NCBI RefSeq assembly: GCF_048270265.1
Contig: NZ_JBLWTD010000017.1
Span: 1 to 62,173, forward strand
Reading direction: 5' to 3'
From: Maricaulis sp048270265
GTDB lineage: Bacteria; Pseudomonadota; Alphaproteobacteria; Caulobacterales; Maricaulaceae
DNA length: 62,173 nucleotides
Position numbers and translations under genes: made by a program. Below are positions 51,758-62,000 of the stretch, piece by piece (position 1 is the first letter of the stretch; every line of letters begins with the position of its first letter). The notes under the pieces were generated by a model. That model did no database searches, was not told the origin of the DNA, and was given only the letters and a program-made list of their open reading frames with translations.

Positions 51758-52834
51758 ATGTTTTCCCTGAACCGTTCCCAATTGACTGCGCTCGCTATTT
51801 TCGCCGGCGTGGTCATTCTCTTCACGCTGGGAACGCTGCTGAACAGTGCCCCGCACCGCGGCTCAGACGCGGGTTCCGAGCGCGAGCCCCTGTTCGAGGT
51901 TGTCACCCAGACCGTCCACGCCATCGAACGCCCCGCCGTTCTGGCCCTGCGTGGCCGCACCGAGGCCTTCCGCGAGGTCGTGGTCCGCTCCGAGACCGGT
52001 GGACGCGTCGTTGCGACGCCGGCAGTTGAGGGCATGGCCGTGGTCGAAGGCGATGAGCTGTGCCGGCTCGATGTCGATGCCCGGGCAGCGGCCCTGTCGC
52101 AGGCGGAGGCGGAATACCGCACGCGCCAGCTCGACTATAATGCGGCGGTGGAACTGCTCAATCGCGGCCATCGCTCGGCCAATTCCGTCGCCGGCGTCGA
52201 GGCCCTGCGCGATGCTGCCGAGGCGCGGCGCGAAGCGGCACGGCAGGAACTCGCCAACATCAATATCCGCGCCCCGTTTGACGGCTATTTCGACAATCGT
52301 GCCGGTGAAATCGGCGATTATCTCGCGCCCGGCGGCGCTTGCGGCACGGTGGTGCAGCTGAACCCGATCCTGATCAGCGCCGAAGTTGCCGAACGCGATG
52401 TCGCCGGCCTGGAGCCCGGCATGGCCGGATCGATCCGCCTCCTCACCGGCGAGGAATTTGCCGCGACCGTCCGCTTCGTCGAGCGGCGCGCCGATGCCGC
52501 GACCCGGACCTTCCGTGTCGAGCTCGAAGCGGCCAATCCCGAGGGCCGGCTGCGCAGCGGCGTCACCAGCCTGATCTCCATCCCGCTCGCGGCCGACCCG
52601 GCCCATCGCATCCCGACCTCGGTGCTGGCGCTGAATGCGGCGGGCGAACTGGGTGTTCGCATCGTCGAGACGGGCAATATCGTCCGCTTCCTGCCGGTGG
52701 CACTCCTCAGCGATGATGGTGAGGAAGTCTGGGTGTCCGGCCTGCCCGACCCGGCCAATGTGATCACGGTCGGCCAGGACTTCGTCACCGACGGCGTCGA
52801 GGTGCGTATCGCGGGCAGCGGGGATCCGCGGTGA
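51758..52834 (+). CDS. RND efflux periplasmic adaptor (membrane fusion protein)
   Basis: A 358-residue MFP. An N-terminal membrane anchor (LTALAIFAGVVILFTLGTLL) has no lipobox. The biotinyl-lipoyl-like halves are RGRTEAFREVVVRSETGGRVVATPAVEGMAVVEGDELCRLD and ANINIRAPFDGYFDNRAGEIGDYLAPG, flanking a short alpha-hairpin (SQAEAEYRTRQLDYNAAVEL). A beta-barrel domain follows. It links the RND pump to an outer-membrane factor not encoded here. It overlaps the pump gene by 4 bases. Confidence 0.93.
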   Translation: MFSLNRSQLTALAIFAGVVILFTLGTLLNSAPHRGSDAGSEREPLFEVVTQTVHAIERPAVLALRGRTEAFREVVVRSETGGRVVATPAVEGMAVVEGDELCRLDVDARAAALSQAEAEYRTRQLDYNAAVELLNRGHRSANSVAGVEALRDAAEARREAARQELANINIRAPFDGYFDNRAGEIGDYLAPGGACGTVVQLNPILISAEVAERDVAGLEPGMAGSIRLLTGEEFAATVRFVERRADAATRTFRVELEAANPEGRLRSGVTSLISIPLAADPAHRIPTSVLALNAAGELGVRIVETGNIVRFLPVALLSDDGEEVWVSGLPDPANVITVGQDFVTDGVEVRIAGSGDPR

Positions 52835-55800
52835 CAGGCATCGTCGAATTCGCGGTCAACCGGGCCCGGATGATCCTGGCGATCTTCCTGTGTGCCCTGC
52901 TGGCCGGACTGATCTCCTTTTTGACGCTGCCGCGCGAGGCCGATCCGGATATTCCCTTTCCCTTCGTGATCGTGGTGGTGCCGCTCGACGGCATTTCTCC
53001 GGAAGACGCCGAGCGCCTGATCGTGCGCCCGGTCGAGACCGAAATGCGCGCGATCGAGGGACTGGAAGAATTGCATGGCACCGCCTCGCTCGGCGCCGGC
53101 ACGCTGGTTGCCGATTTCGGCGTGCCCTTCGATTCCGACCGCGCGGTCTCCGATGTTCGCGATGCTGTCGACATGGCGCGGCGGCAATTTCCCGAGGATG
53201 CGCGCGAGCCGGTGGTCGAGGAGTTCAATTCCGGGCTCGCCCCGACCATTGCCGTGCAGATCTATGGCGATGCGCCCGAGCGCACCCTGTTCCGGCTGGC
53301 CCGTGCGCTCGAGGACGAGATCGAGGCGCTGCCGCAAATCCTGCAGGTCGATGTCCAGGGTCTGCGCGACGAAGTGCTCGAAATCATCATCGACCCCGCC
53401 CTGCTCGAATCCCACGGCGTCACCTATGGGCAATTGTTCAATGCGGTGCAGTCCAACAACCGCCTGATTGCCGCCGGTTCGCTCGACAGCGGCGCCGCGC
53501 GCTTCCAGGTCAAGGTGCCCGGCCTGTTCAGATCGGCCGCCGACGCGTTGAACCTGCCGCTGACCAGTTCCGGCGATGCCGTCGTCACACTGCAGGACGT
53601 CGCCACCGTGCGCCGCACCTTCAAGGATGCCGACAGCTTCGCGCGCTATAACGGCCAGCCCGCCTTCACCCTGCAGGTCGTGCGCCGCAGCGGCGAAAAC
53701 ATCATGGATACCAGCGCGGCCGTGCAGGCGCTGACCGCCGAGACCGCCGCCCACTGGCCCGAGACCGTGCATTATGAGTTCAGCCTCGACCAGTCGACCT
53801 ATGTGCGCGATTCGCTGCAGAGCCTGACCAGCTCGATCATGCTGGCGATCGTGCTGGTGCTGATCATCGTCGTCGCCGCGCTCGGTTTCCGTTCGGCCCT
53901 GCTGGTCGGCGTCGCCATTCCGTCGAGCTTTCTCTTCTCCTTCCTGCTGTTGAGTCTTTACGGGCTGACGGTCAATTTCATGGTGATGTTCGCCATGGTG
54001 CTGGCGGTCGGGCTTCTCGTTGATGGCGCCATCGTCGTGGTCGAATATGCGGACCGCAAACTGGCCGAGGGCGAGACGCGCAAACAGGCCTATATCCACG
54101 CCGGCAAGCGCATGTTCTGGCCCATCGTCTCCTCGACGGCGACGACACTCGCGGCCTTCGTGCCCTTCCTGTTCTGGAATTCAATCCCCGGCCAGTACAT
54201 GGCCTTCCTGCCGCTGACCCTGATCTTCGTGCTCAGCTCGGCCCTGGTGATGGCGCTGATCTTCCTGCCGACGCTGGGCTCGGTGCTGGCCGCCAGGGGC
54301 GGCGTGGTCGACACCAATTCAGCCGTCGCCCACCTCAATGCCCAGGAAGAGAGCGACCCGACCGACCTGCCTGGCCTGACCGGCCGTTATGCCAAGTTGA
54401 TCGCCGCCCTGGTCAAGCGACCGATCGCGGTCGCCGCCGCAGCAGCGCTGATCGTGGTGCTGGTGATCGGCACCTTCGTCGCCAGTTCTGCCAGCCTGTT
54501 CGGCCTGCATCCCAAGCGCACCGAATTCTTCCTCGATGCCGAGCCGGAGCAGCTCTATGTCTTCGTGCGCGCACGCGGCAATCTGGCGCCGGCGGAACAG
54601 TATGAAATCGCCCTGGAAGCCGAACGCCGCCTGGCCGGGATCGGGGGCATCAAGGGTTATTATACCGTCGCCGGACAGCCGCCCGGCGCCTCGCCATTTG
54701 ACGGTACCGGCTCGGCACCGGCCGACAGCATTGCCCGGATCTTCGTCGAGTTCGAACCCTTCGGCCAACGGCCCAATGGCCGCCTGATCGAGCGCCAGAT
54801 CCGCGAGGCGATGATCGGCATTCCCGGCGTGATCATCGAAGTGCGCGCCTTCGAGCGCGGGCCGCCGGTTGGCAAGGATGTCCAGGTTCAGTTGCGCTCC
54901 AATGATGCAGTCGCCCTCGACCGCGCCGCGCGCCTGATCCGCGCCCATTTCGACACGATGGACGGCCTCGTCGACATCGAGGACAGCCTGCCGCTGCCTG
55001 GTGTTGAGTGGCGGCTGGATGTCGATCGCGCCGAGGCGGCACGCTTCGGTGCCGATGTCACCCAGGTCGGCGCCGCCGTGCAGATGGTCACCACCGGTGC
55101 CCTGGTCGGACGCTACCGGCCGGACGATGCCGATGAGGAGGTGGATATCCGTGTCCGTTTCCCGGCCGATGAACGCGATATCTCACGGCTGGAGGATTTG
55201 CGGGTCAACACGCTCAACGGCACCGTGCCGATGTCGAATTTCGTGACACTTGATCCAAGACCGCGCATCGATTCCATCCGCCGCCGCGACGGCCGGCGGG
55301 TGCTGATGGTGCGCGCCAATGCCGATGAGGATCATGCCGGCAATCTGCTGGTTGCCGAAGTGCGCGCCTGGGTCGACGACCAGGTGGAGAGCGGTGCGAT
55401 CCCGCGGAGTGTCTCGATCGAATATCTCGGAGCAGACCAGGAGAATGCCGAGGCCGGCAGCTTCTTCGCCAGCGCCATGCTCGCCTCACTCTTCATGATG
55501 GCGGTGATCCTGCTGTGGCAGTTCAACAATTTCTGGCACGTCGTGCTGACACTGCTGGCCGTCGTATTGTCGGTGGTCGGGGTGCTGCTCGGGGTGATGC
55601 TGACCTTCCCCTATATCTCGATCCTGTTCCTGGGGACCGGCGTGGTGACGCTGGCGGGGATTGTGGTGAACAACAATATCGTGCTGATCGACACCTTCCA
55701 GCGCCTGCGCAGCCTGGGCATGGCGGTCGATGAGGCCGTCATCCGTACCGCGGCCCAGCGTCTGCGGCCGGTGATGCTGACGACGGTGACGACGATTTTC

Positions 55801-56052
55801 GGCCTGTTGCCGATGGCCTGGCAGATCAATGCCGATTTCACCCGCGGTGTGATCGGCGTCGGTGGCCCGGCCAGCGAGTGGTGGGTCCAGCTTTCCTCGG
55901 CCGTGGTCTGGGGGCTGGGCTTCTCGACCCTGCTTACCCTGATCCTGACACCGGTCCTGCTCGCGGCGCCTTCACGGCTTGGCAATTGGCGCCGGCGGGT
56001 GATCGAGAGCCGGATTCCGGGCCTGCGCCCGAAACCGGCAACGGCAGAATAA
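52831..56052 (+). CDS. RND-family efflux permease
   Basis: A 1073-residue resistance-nodulation-division pump of the AcrB-like hydrophobe type, with 12 predicted TM helices. The N-terminus FAVNRARMILAIFLCALLAGLISFLTLPREADPDI is typical, TM4 has the conserved LLVDGAIVVVEYADRK acidic relay, and TM10-12 contain GIVVNNNIVLIDTFQRLRSLGM and RLRPVMLTTVTTIFGLLPMA. It starts with GTG at 52831, inside the adaptor stop region. Substrate range cannot be told. It ends directly against the convergent sugar dehydrogenase gene. Confidence 0.95.
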   Translation: MTGIVEFAVNRARMILAIFLCALLAGLISFLTLPREADPDIPFPFVIVVVPLDGISPEDAERLIVRPVETEMRAIEGLEELHGTASLGAGTLVADFGVPFDSDRAVSDVRDAVDMARRQFPEDAREPVVEEFNSGLAPTIAVQIYGDAPERTLFRLARALEDEIEALPQILQVDVQGLRDEVLEIIIDPALLESHGVTYGQLFNAVQSNNRLIAAGSLDSGAARFQVKVPGLFRSAADALNLPLTSSGDAVVTLQDVATVRRTFKDADSFARYNGQPAFTLQVVRRSGENIMDTSAAVQALTAETAAHWPETVHYEFSLDQSTYVRDSLQSLTSSIMLAIVLVLIIVVAALGFRSALLVGVAIPSSFLFSFLLLSLYGLTVNFMVMFAMVLAVGLLVDGAIVVVEYADRKLAEGETRKQAYIHAGKRMFWPIVSSTATTLAAFVPFLFWNSIPGQYMAFLPLTLIFVLSSALVMALIFLPTLGSVLAARGGVVDTNSAVAHLNAQEESDPTDLPGLTGRYAKLIAALVKRPIAVAAAAALIVVLVIGTFVASSASLFGLHPKRTEFFLDAEPEQLYVFVRARGNLAPAEQYEIALEAERRLAGIGGIKGYYTVAGQPPGASPFDGTGSAPADSIARIFVEFEPFGQRPNGRLIERQIREAMIGIPGVIIEVRAFERGPPVGKDVQVQLRSNDAVALDRAARLIRAHFDTMDGLVDIEDSLPLPGVEWRLDVDRAEAARFGADVTQVGAAVQMVTTGALVGRYRPDDADEEVDIRVRFPADERDISRLEDLRVNTLNGTVPMSNFVTLDPRPRIDSIRRRDGRRVLMVRANADEDHAGNLLVAEVRAWVDDQVESGAIPRSVSIEYLGADQENAEAGSFFASAMLASLFMMAVILLWQFNNFWHVVLTLLAVVLSVVGVLLGVMLTFPYISILFLGTGVVTLAGIVVNNNIVLIDTFQRLRSLGMAVDEAVIRTAAQRLRPVMLTTVTTIFGLLPMAWQINADFTRGVIGVGGPASEWWVQLSSAVVWGLGFSTLLTLILTPVLLAAPSRLGNWRRRVIESRIPGLRPKPATAE

Positions 56053-57150
56053 TCAGTCGCGATAGAGACGGATCATCTGCCCCTCGGCATCATCGGTGAG
56101 CAGGTAAAGACTGCCATCGGGTGCCACAGCGACGAAGCGCATCCGCGCCCCGGCCTCGCCGAGCAGGATTTCCTGACCGGCAACCGCGCCATCCTCGAGA
56201 TCAACGCGGCGCAAATGCCCCGACGGGACCTCGGCATCGCCATGGATCAGGGCGGTGACGAACAGATCGCCATCCCATTCGGGAAACATGGTGCCGTGAT
56301 AGATCGTCATGCTCGACGGCGCGATCGAGGGCACCCAGTAGAGCAGAGGCTCCTCCATCCCGGGATAGCTCGTATAGGGCGACACCAGCGCACCGGTATA
56401 GTCGACGCCATAGGTCGCAACCGGCCAGCCATAATTGCGGCCCTCGACGAGGATATTGATCTCGTCACCGCCGCGCGGGCCGTGCTCGTTGGAATAGACG
56501 ATACCGCTCACCGGATCGCGGACAATGGCCTGCGGATTGCGGTGACCGATCGTGTAGACGCCGGGCGCCGCGTCAGGAAAGGGGCTGGCGACGGGGCTGC
56601 CATCCTCGCGCAAATGGACATAGCTGCCGAAATGCGAGGCCGGGCGCTGGGCCTCCTCGCGATAATCGAAACCATCGCCGATCCCGAGCAGGATGCTGTT
56701 ATCGGGCAGGAAGGCGAGCCGTGCCCCGTAATGGACATCGGTGTCGCGCCGGGGCTGCGCCGTGAAGATGGTCTCGAAATCCACCAGCGCGTCGCCGTCC
56801 AGCCGGCCGCGGCCGAGCCGGAGCGTATTGTCGCGCGAGGAACCTTCAGACCAGGTGAGATAGACAAGATGATTGCCGGCGAAATCCGGATGCAGCACGA
56901 CATCAAGCAATCCGCCCTGCCCCGAGAACAACACCTCCGGCACACCGGAAACCGGCTCGGCTCGAAGCTCGCCATCCACGACCAGCCGCAAGCGGCCGGG
57001 CTTTTCGGTGACCAGCATGCGGCCATCGGGCAGTAAGGCGAGGCTCCAGGGAAATTCCAGCCCCTCGGCCACGGTCTCGTGTCGCAGCTCGGCGAGGCCG
57101 GCCGGACTCAGCACGGCCGCAGCCAGAAGGGCGAAAATCCACTGTCGCAT
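56053..57150 (-). CDS. Secreted PQQ-dependent-type sugar dehydrogenase (YliI-like)
   Basis: A 365-residue periplasmic six-bladed beta-propeller. The signal peptide is MRQWIFALLAAAVLSPAGLA. Family motifs are EGLEFPWSLALLPDGRMLVTEK, GQGGLLDVVLHPDF, VHYGARLAFLPDNSILLGIGDGFDYREEAQ, YTIGHRNPQAIV and SNEHGPRGGDEINILVEGRNYGWP. The soluble aldose dehydrogenases of this family use PQQ; whether the organism makes PQQ cannot be seen in the window. GGAG precedes the ATG. Confidence 0.92.
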   Translation of the reverse strand: MRQWIFALLAAAVLSPAGLAELRHETVAEGLEFPWSLALLPDGRMLVTEKPGRLRLVVDGELRAEPVSGVPEVLFSGQGGLLDVVLHPDFAGNHLVYLTWSEGSSRDNTLRLGRGRLDGDALVDFETIFTAQPRRDTDVHYGARLAFLPDNSILLGIGDGFDYREEAQRPASHFGSYVHLREDGSPVASPFPDAAPGVYTIGHRNPQAIVRDPVSGIVYSNEHGPRGGDEINILVEGRNYGWPVATYGVDYTGALVSPYTSYPGMEEPLLYWVPSIAPSSMTIYHGTMFPEWDGDLFVTALIHGDAEVPSGHLRRVDLEDGAVAGQEILLGEAGARMRFVAVAPDGSLYLLTDDAEGQMIRLYRD

Positions 57151-57232
57151 GGGAATACTCCGGCAATTGTCGTCTCGGCAGCCAGCCTATAGGCTCTCGC
57201 CCATCGTGTAGAGTCCCGGAAGGCCACTGGTG

Positions 57233-57697
57233 ATGTCGATCATGCGCACGGCGCTCGTCTTTATATTCACGGTCCTGGTCGGGACGGTGCTGGTCAGCAT
57301 CGCCAACACCCATGTCGTGCTGCAATCGCTCTCTGCCGTCGGTGCGGATTTTCCCACCGGCGTCCGCCTCGACGCCATGAAACGGGACCTGCTCGGCTTT
57401 GGCCCGACCCTGTTCGGGGTCGTGCTGATCGGTTTCACCATCGCCTTCCCGGTGGCCGGCTGGATCGCCCGCCTGCTGGGGCGCCCCTGGCGGCGCATCG
57501 GCTTCACCCTGGCGGGCGGCGTGGCCGTGGCCTGCATCATGGTCGCCATCACGACCTATTACGGCGAGGCCCTGCACTCGACCATCACGCCGGTCGCCTC
57601 CAGCCGCACCCTGCCCGGACTGCTCAGCCTCGCCCTCGCCGGGGCCGGAGCCGGTTTCCTGTTCTCCCTGCTCAAACCCGCCGCAACGCGCCGGTGA
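57233..57697 (+). CDS. Four-TM membrane protein, unknown
   Basis: A 154-residue protein with four hydrophobic segments: TALVFIFTVLVGTVLVSIA; LFGVVLIGFTIAFPVAGWIA; GFTLAGGVAVACIMVAITTYY; LPGLLSLALAGAGAGFLFSLL. No family recognised. GGAAGG stands 9 bases before the ATG (and 6 before an adjacent GTG). It is divergent from the sugar dehydrogenase and followed by another unknown gene. Confidence 0.75.
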   Translation: MSIMRTALVFIFTVLVGTVLVSIANTHVVLQSLSAVGADFPTGVRLDAMKRDLLGFGPTLFGVVLIGFTIAFPVAGWIARLLGRPWRRIGFTLAGGVAVACIMVAITTYYGEALHSTITPVASSRTLPGLLSLALAGAGAGFLFSLLKPAATRR

Positions 57698-57810
57698 AGC
57701 ACCGGAAAATGCGACGAATTCGATTCAATTGAATCTCGAATTTCACCGGCAAAACCGACCCGGCATTAAGCCGGCGTGGCTATCGTCTACCCCTGCCCGG
57801 GGAGAGCGAC

Positions 57811-59022
57811 ATGAGCCAAGTCAGACCGATATCCAGATCCGACCTGCGCAATATCCTCAAGGGTGGCGCCACCAGCCGGATTCTCGACCTTCACTCCATC
57901 GCCTTGCGCCATGGCGATCATGACGGTCATCGCGAAGCTCCATTCTTCCTCCACCCCCGCCTGAACCAGGCCTTCATCGTCAAGCACACCGTGCGTGCCC
58001 ATGAGCGGCCCTATGTCATGTCCAACCAGCCGGTCGTGACCAAAGTGCTGGTGCCGCTGGCCCAAGACGACCTCTCCCTGGGCGGCCACGCCGTCTTCGT
58101 CGAGGAAATCGGCTTTGTCCCCAAGATGCGCACCCTGTTCGAACGTCCCGACGAACCGCATCTGCTCGATCTCGACCTGACCCGGCTGCGCGAGCTCGCG
58201 GCCCTGCCCAGCTTCGATCCCTTCCTGCTGGCGGAGCGGTATCGCGAAAACAGCCGGCCGATCGATCCGCTCTATTTCGACATTTCCGACGAGGAAATTG
58301 CCCGGATGGAGAAGACCGTCGCCGAGCAGATCGTCTCGGTGGTCTCGCTCGCATTCGGCTCGGGCCGCAGCGGCCAGGACGAGAGCCGCGCCCTGCGTTT
58401 CGCGCAATCCCTGCTGTCGAGCGAGAGCGATGAACGCCTTTCGGCCCTGCGCCAGTCTCTCGACATGACCCTGCCGGAATTCAAGGCCGGCATGTTCGGC
58501 TGGAAAGGCATTCTCTACTATCGCTGGTCGATGACCGAGGCCTTCGCCGGGCTCAAGCACTTCCTGCAACAGATCAAGTCGGCCACCATTGTCGGGGCCA
58601 GCGATTCCGAGCGCGGTGATATCGAATACATGCGCCGGCAGATCATCGACGAGACGCGGGCGCGCTGGTCAAGCCTCAGCTCGGTCATGGATGAGTATGA
58701 CCAGGTGTTCGCCCGCTTCAGTAGCGGCCAGGACACCAATTCCTTCAAGCGCTTCCTGCTGCGCGCGCCGATGTGCTTCCTCAATCTCGGACATGACCTC
58801 TCCGTGATCGGTCATGTGCCCGGATACTGGAATTTCTGGGAGCGGCAGAACACCAAGGGCTATCTTCACGCACGTGAGGCCCTGCCCATGCTGGCCAATT
58901 TCGTCCTCAGCGTCACCCGGCACGCGGCAGGCTCGGATGCCGCCTCGGCACCGGCCCTGCGCCGGCATGCAGCGCCGCTGATCCAGCAACCGCCCGATCT
59001 GGTGGTCGCCTCGACCTTTTGA
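57811..59022 (+). CDS. Unknown soluble protein of 403 residues
   Basis: The protein has no signal peptide or TM segment. Its N-terminal third contains HSIALRHGDHDGHREAPFFLHPRLNQAFIVKH; the middle is helical and charged (EEIARMEKTVAEQIVSVVSL; SSESDERLSALRQSLDMTLPEF); the C-terminal part includes LRAPMCFLNLGHDLSVIGHVPGYWNFWE. I do not recognise the family. GGGGAGAG precedes the ATG. A strong hairpin follows, so it is probably a single-gene transcript. Confidence 0.8.
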   Translation: MSQVRPISRSDLRNILKGGATSRILDLHSIALRHGDHDGHREAPFFLHPRLNQAFIVKHTVRAHERPYVMSNQPVVTKVLVPLAQDDLSLGGHAVFVEEIGFVPKMRTLFERPDEPHLLDLDLTRLRELAALPSFDPFLLAERYRENSRPIDPLYFDISDEEIARMEKTVAEQIVSVVSLAFGSGRSGQDESRALRFAQSLLSSESDERLSALRQSLDMTLPEFKAGMFGWKGILYYRWSMTEAFAGLKHFLQQIKSATIVGASDSERGDIEYMRRQIIDETRARWSSLSSVMDEYDQVFARFSSGQDTNSFKRFLLRAPMCFLNLGHDLSVIGHVPGYWNFWERQNTKGYLHAREALPMLANFVLSVTRHAAGSDAASAPALRRHAAPLIQQPPDLVVASTF

Positions 59023-59027
59023 GCCAT

Positions 59028-59062
59028 GGCGGCGCGGCCGGCTGAAAGCCGGTCGCGCCGCC
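59028..59062. terminator. 16-base-pair hairpin between convergent genes
   Basis: Arms 59028-59043 and 59047-59062 pair with one G-U, around a GAA triloop, just after the stop of the 403-residue gene and before the end of the ABC-peptidase gene. No T tract follows on either strand, so it may act in a Rho-assisted way or protect transcript ends. Confidence 0.6.
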
Positions 59063-59069
59063 TGCCATC

Positions 59070-62000
59070 CTACTCGATCGTCACCCGGGACAGATTGTCG
59101 TCGGAATTGCGATCGATCAGCTTGTTGTAGGGATCGATCCCGGCATAGACCGGCTCCTGGTCAACGATCAGCTCGATCCGCATCGTCGTCTCGTTGATGC
59201 GGTGCTTTTCCATGTAGAGCACATGATCCGTGCCGGTGATGGCCCCGTCGAGATCGCGGGTGAAGACACCGATATCGATCAGGTAATCGACATCTTCCTC
59301 GGTCTCGACACCCTCGCCATCGGCGGCGAATTTATGCGCCTCGATATCGAGCACCAGATCCCAGCGGCCATCGGCGCGCTGTGTCGCGGTGGCATCGGTG
59401 ACCTTGAGGTCGAACAGCACGATCCGTTCGAAGAAGTCATGGATCATCTGCTCGTGCCCGGGGCCGGCCTCCTCGCGCAGGATGCGCAGGAAGTCGAGCG
59501 TGGTGGCATAGGGCTCGCTCGAATAGGCCCGCTCCTCGATCAGCCTTGCCAGGACGTGATTGACCACATCCTCGCCGAGATAATCCTGCAGCGCATACAT
59601 GATCACCGCGCCCTTGCGGTAGTGTATGTATTGCTGGTTCTCGACGCGGTAGAGCGGCTGTTCCTCGATCGCTTCCGAGCCACGGCCGCTGAGATAGCTG
59701 TCGAGTTCGTATTTGAGGAAGCGGCGCATATTGTCCTCGCCATACTCCTGACGCATCAGCATCAGCGCCGAGTATTGCGCAAAGGTCTCCACCAGCATGG
59801 TGCCACCCTGGACATTGGCCGCCATCACCTGATGCGCCCACCACTGGTGTGCCGCCTCGTGAGCCGTGACGTAATAGACATAGTCGATATCGTCCGGATC
59901 ACGCAAATCAGCAATGAAACCAATACCTTCCGAGAAGGGAATCGTATTCGGGAAAGCTTGGGCAAAACTGGCATAGGCCGGGAATTCCAGGACGCGGTAT
60001 TGCCGGTATTGATAGGGGCTGAAATGCTCCGAGAAATAGGCCAGCGCATCTTCCGATGCCGTCAGCATCCGCTCGACATTCCAGCCATGCGGCTCGTGAT
60101 AGAAGACCTGAAGGTCGATCCCGTTTCGCGTCCGTTCCGCCAGCTGATAGTCCGCCGAGAGCCAGGAGTAGAAGTTCAGGATCGGCCGATCCATGATGTA
60201 TTCGAAATAGTGGCGGTCACCCTCCACCCAGTCACGCTCGAGATAGCCCGGCGCGATGGCGGTCTGTCCGACACTGGTGGAGACGATGGTCCGGAAGCTG
60301 ACATAGTCGGCGGTATCGCCAAATGCGCTCTCATTCCAGTGGCTCTCATCCTCGAGCGGGAAGGCCCGCGGCAATGGCTCAAGCCCCTCCCGGCGGCGTT
60401 CCTGCCGGCTGGTCAGACGCCAGCCGTCATTGAAGCCGATGATGGGCATCGACTCGCCATTATTGAAGAATGTGCCGTTGTAATTGACCGTCGTGACATT
60501 GCCGGAATTCCGGAAACCCGGATTTTCGCGGGCGATCTCGAAATCGAAGGTCCGGCTTTCTCCCGGCTGCATCGGCACATCGAGGGCGAAGCTGTAGATG
60601 TAGAACGGCTCGTCCGACGTCGCCAGGCTTGCCCCTTCCAGGCTTTGCGAGACGATGGTCGTGCCGGCCCCGTAGGAAATCCACAGCGTGTCGATCGGTC
60701 CGTCGGTCTTGTTCTCCAGCACATAGCTGCCCCGCGCCGTATAGCGGCGGTCTTCGGGATAGATGTCGACGTCATAGCTGGTGTCGGTGATCGTCGGCTG
60801 GGGCAGATCGGCGAGATGGAGATATTGCCGTTCATACTCGGCCCTATGCGTCCGCTCGTCGGGGCCGGACACATATTCATTGAGCACATTGGTGTTGTAG
60901 AAGATCCAGCCGCCGGTGAGGCCCGCACCGATAAGGGCGAAGGCGGCCAGCGAGGCGGTCGCCGGGCTGAAGCTTCCGAACAGGCCGCCCAGGCGTTTCA
61001 GGATGGGCTGCGGCGCACCGCGATTCCACAACTGATAGGCCACGACCAGCAGGAGCAGGGCCCAGAAACCCCAATAGGCCGAGAACCAGGCGCTGATCCC
61101 GAGGAAATGACCATAACGGTTCATGTCCGACCATGGCGCTCCCGGGATGGAGCCGTACTGGTATAGATTATGGTCGAAGCCGATCTGGGCCATCACCAGG
61201 GTGATGATGAAATAGACCAGCATGACCGCCATGCCGAGCCAGCGATTATTGGTCAGAACCTGGAAAAAGATCGCCAGCGCCGCCAGCAGGACCGGCGGGA
61301 TCACCAGTTCGAACAGGCCACGGATGAAATACTGGTCGAATTCGAAGACCGTATAGCCCTTGATCGCCTGTGCGAGCACAGCCGCCAGGACAGCCACGGC
61401 GGTGAGCGAGACGAGCACCACGCACATGGCGAGGAATTTGGTGGAAATGAACACCCAGCTCGGCGTCGGGGTGGCTTCGGTAATCTCGGAGAAGCCGACC
61501 CGCCGTTCGCGCCACATCAGCTCGGCGGCATAATAGATCACGATCACGATCGGGATGATCGCATAGGCGCCGTTGATCAGATCCATGAAGACGCGCGTGA
61601 CCGGGTAGTTCGCCGTGCCATAGATTTCACCACCGAAAAAGAAGCCCGGAATGGTGTTCAGAAGGCCCAGCACCAGCAGGATCCAGAAGGCGACATTGAG
61701 CACCACGCCCTTCACCTCGAAATTGAGGCGGGCGAGGAATTGCTGGATCTGGGTGGCAGCACCGGTCGAGGTGGCCACACGTGGCAGGGTGATGTCGGCA
61801 ATGGCCGCGGGCGCCGCCCGGGCCGGGCCGGCCGCAGGCTTTGAACCCTTGCCACCGCTCGACGCCTTGCGGAAGCGGAAGGTGACGATGTTGAGGATCA
61901 GGAGCGCAAGCCCGATACCGATCCACAACAGGCGGTTCTGCATGAACAGGCCTTCGAAGGCCATCACCTGGCTATTCTGTTCCGAGACGGTCCAGTAGCG

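Noticed and set aside
59202..61166. A 654-codon open frame opposite the ABC-M1 fusion gene
   Set aside because: Antisense shadow of the same type, with low-complexity sequence and no start signal.
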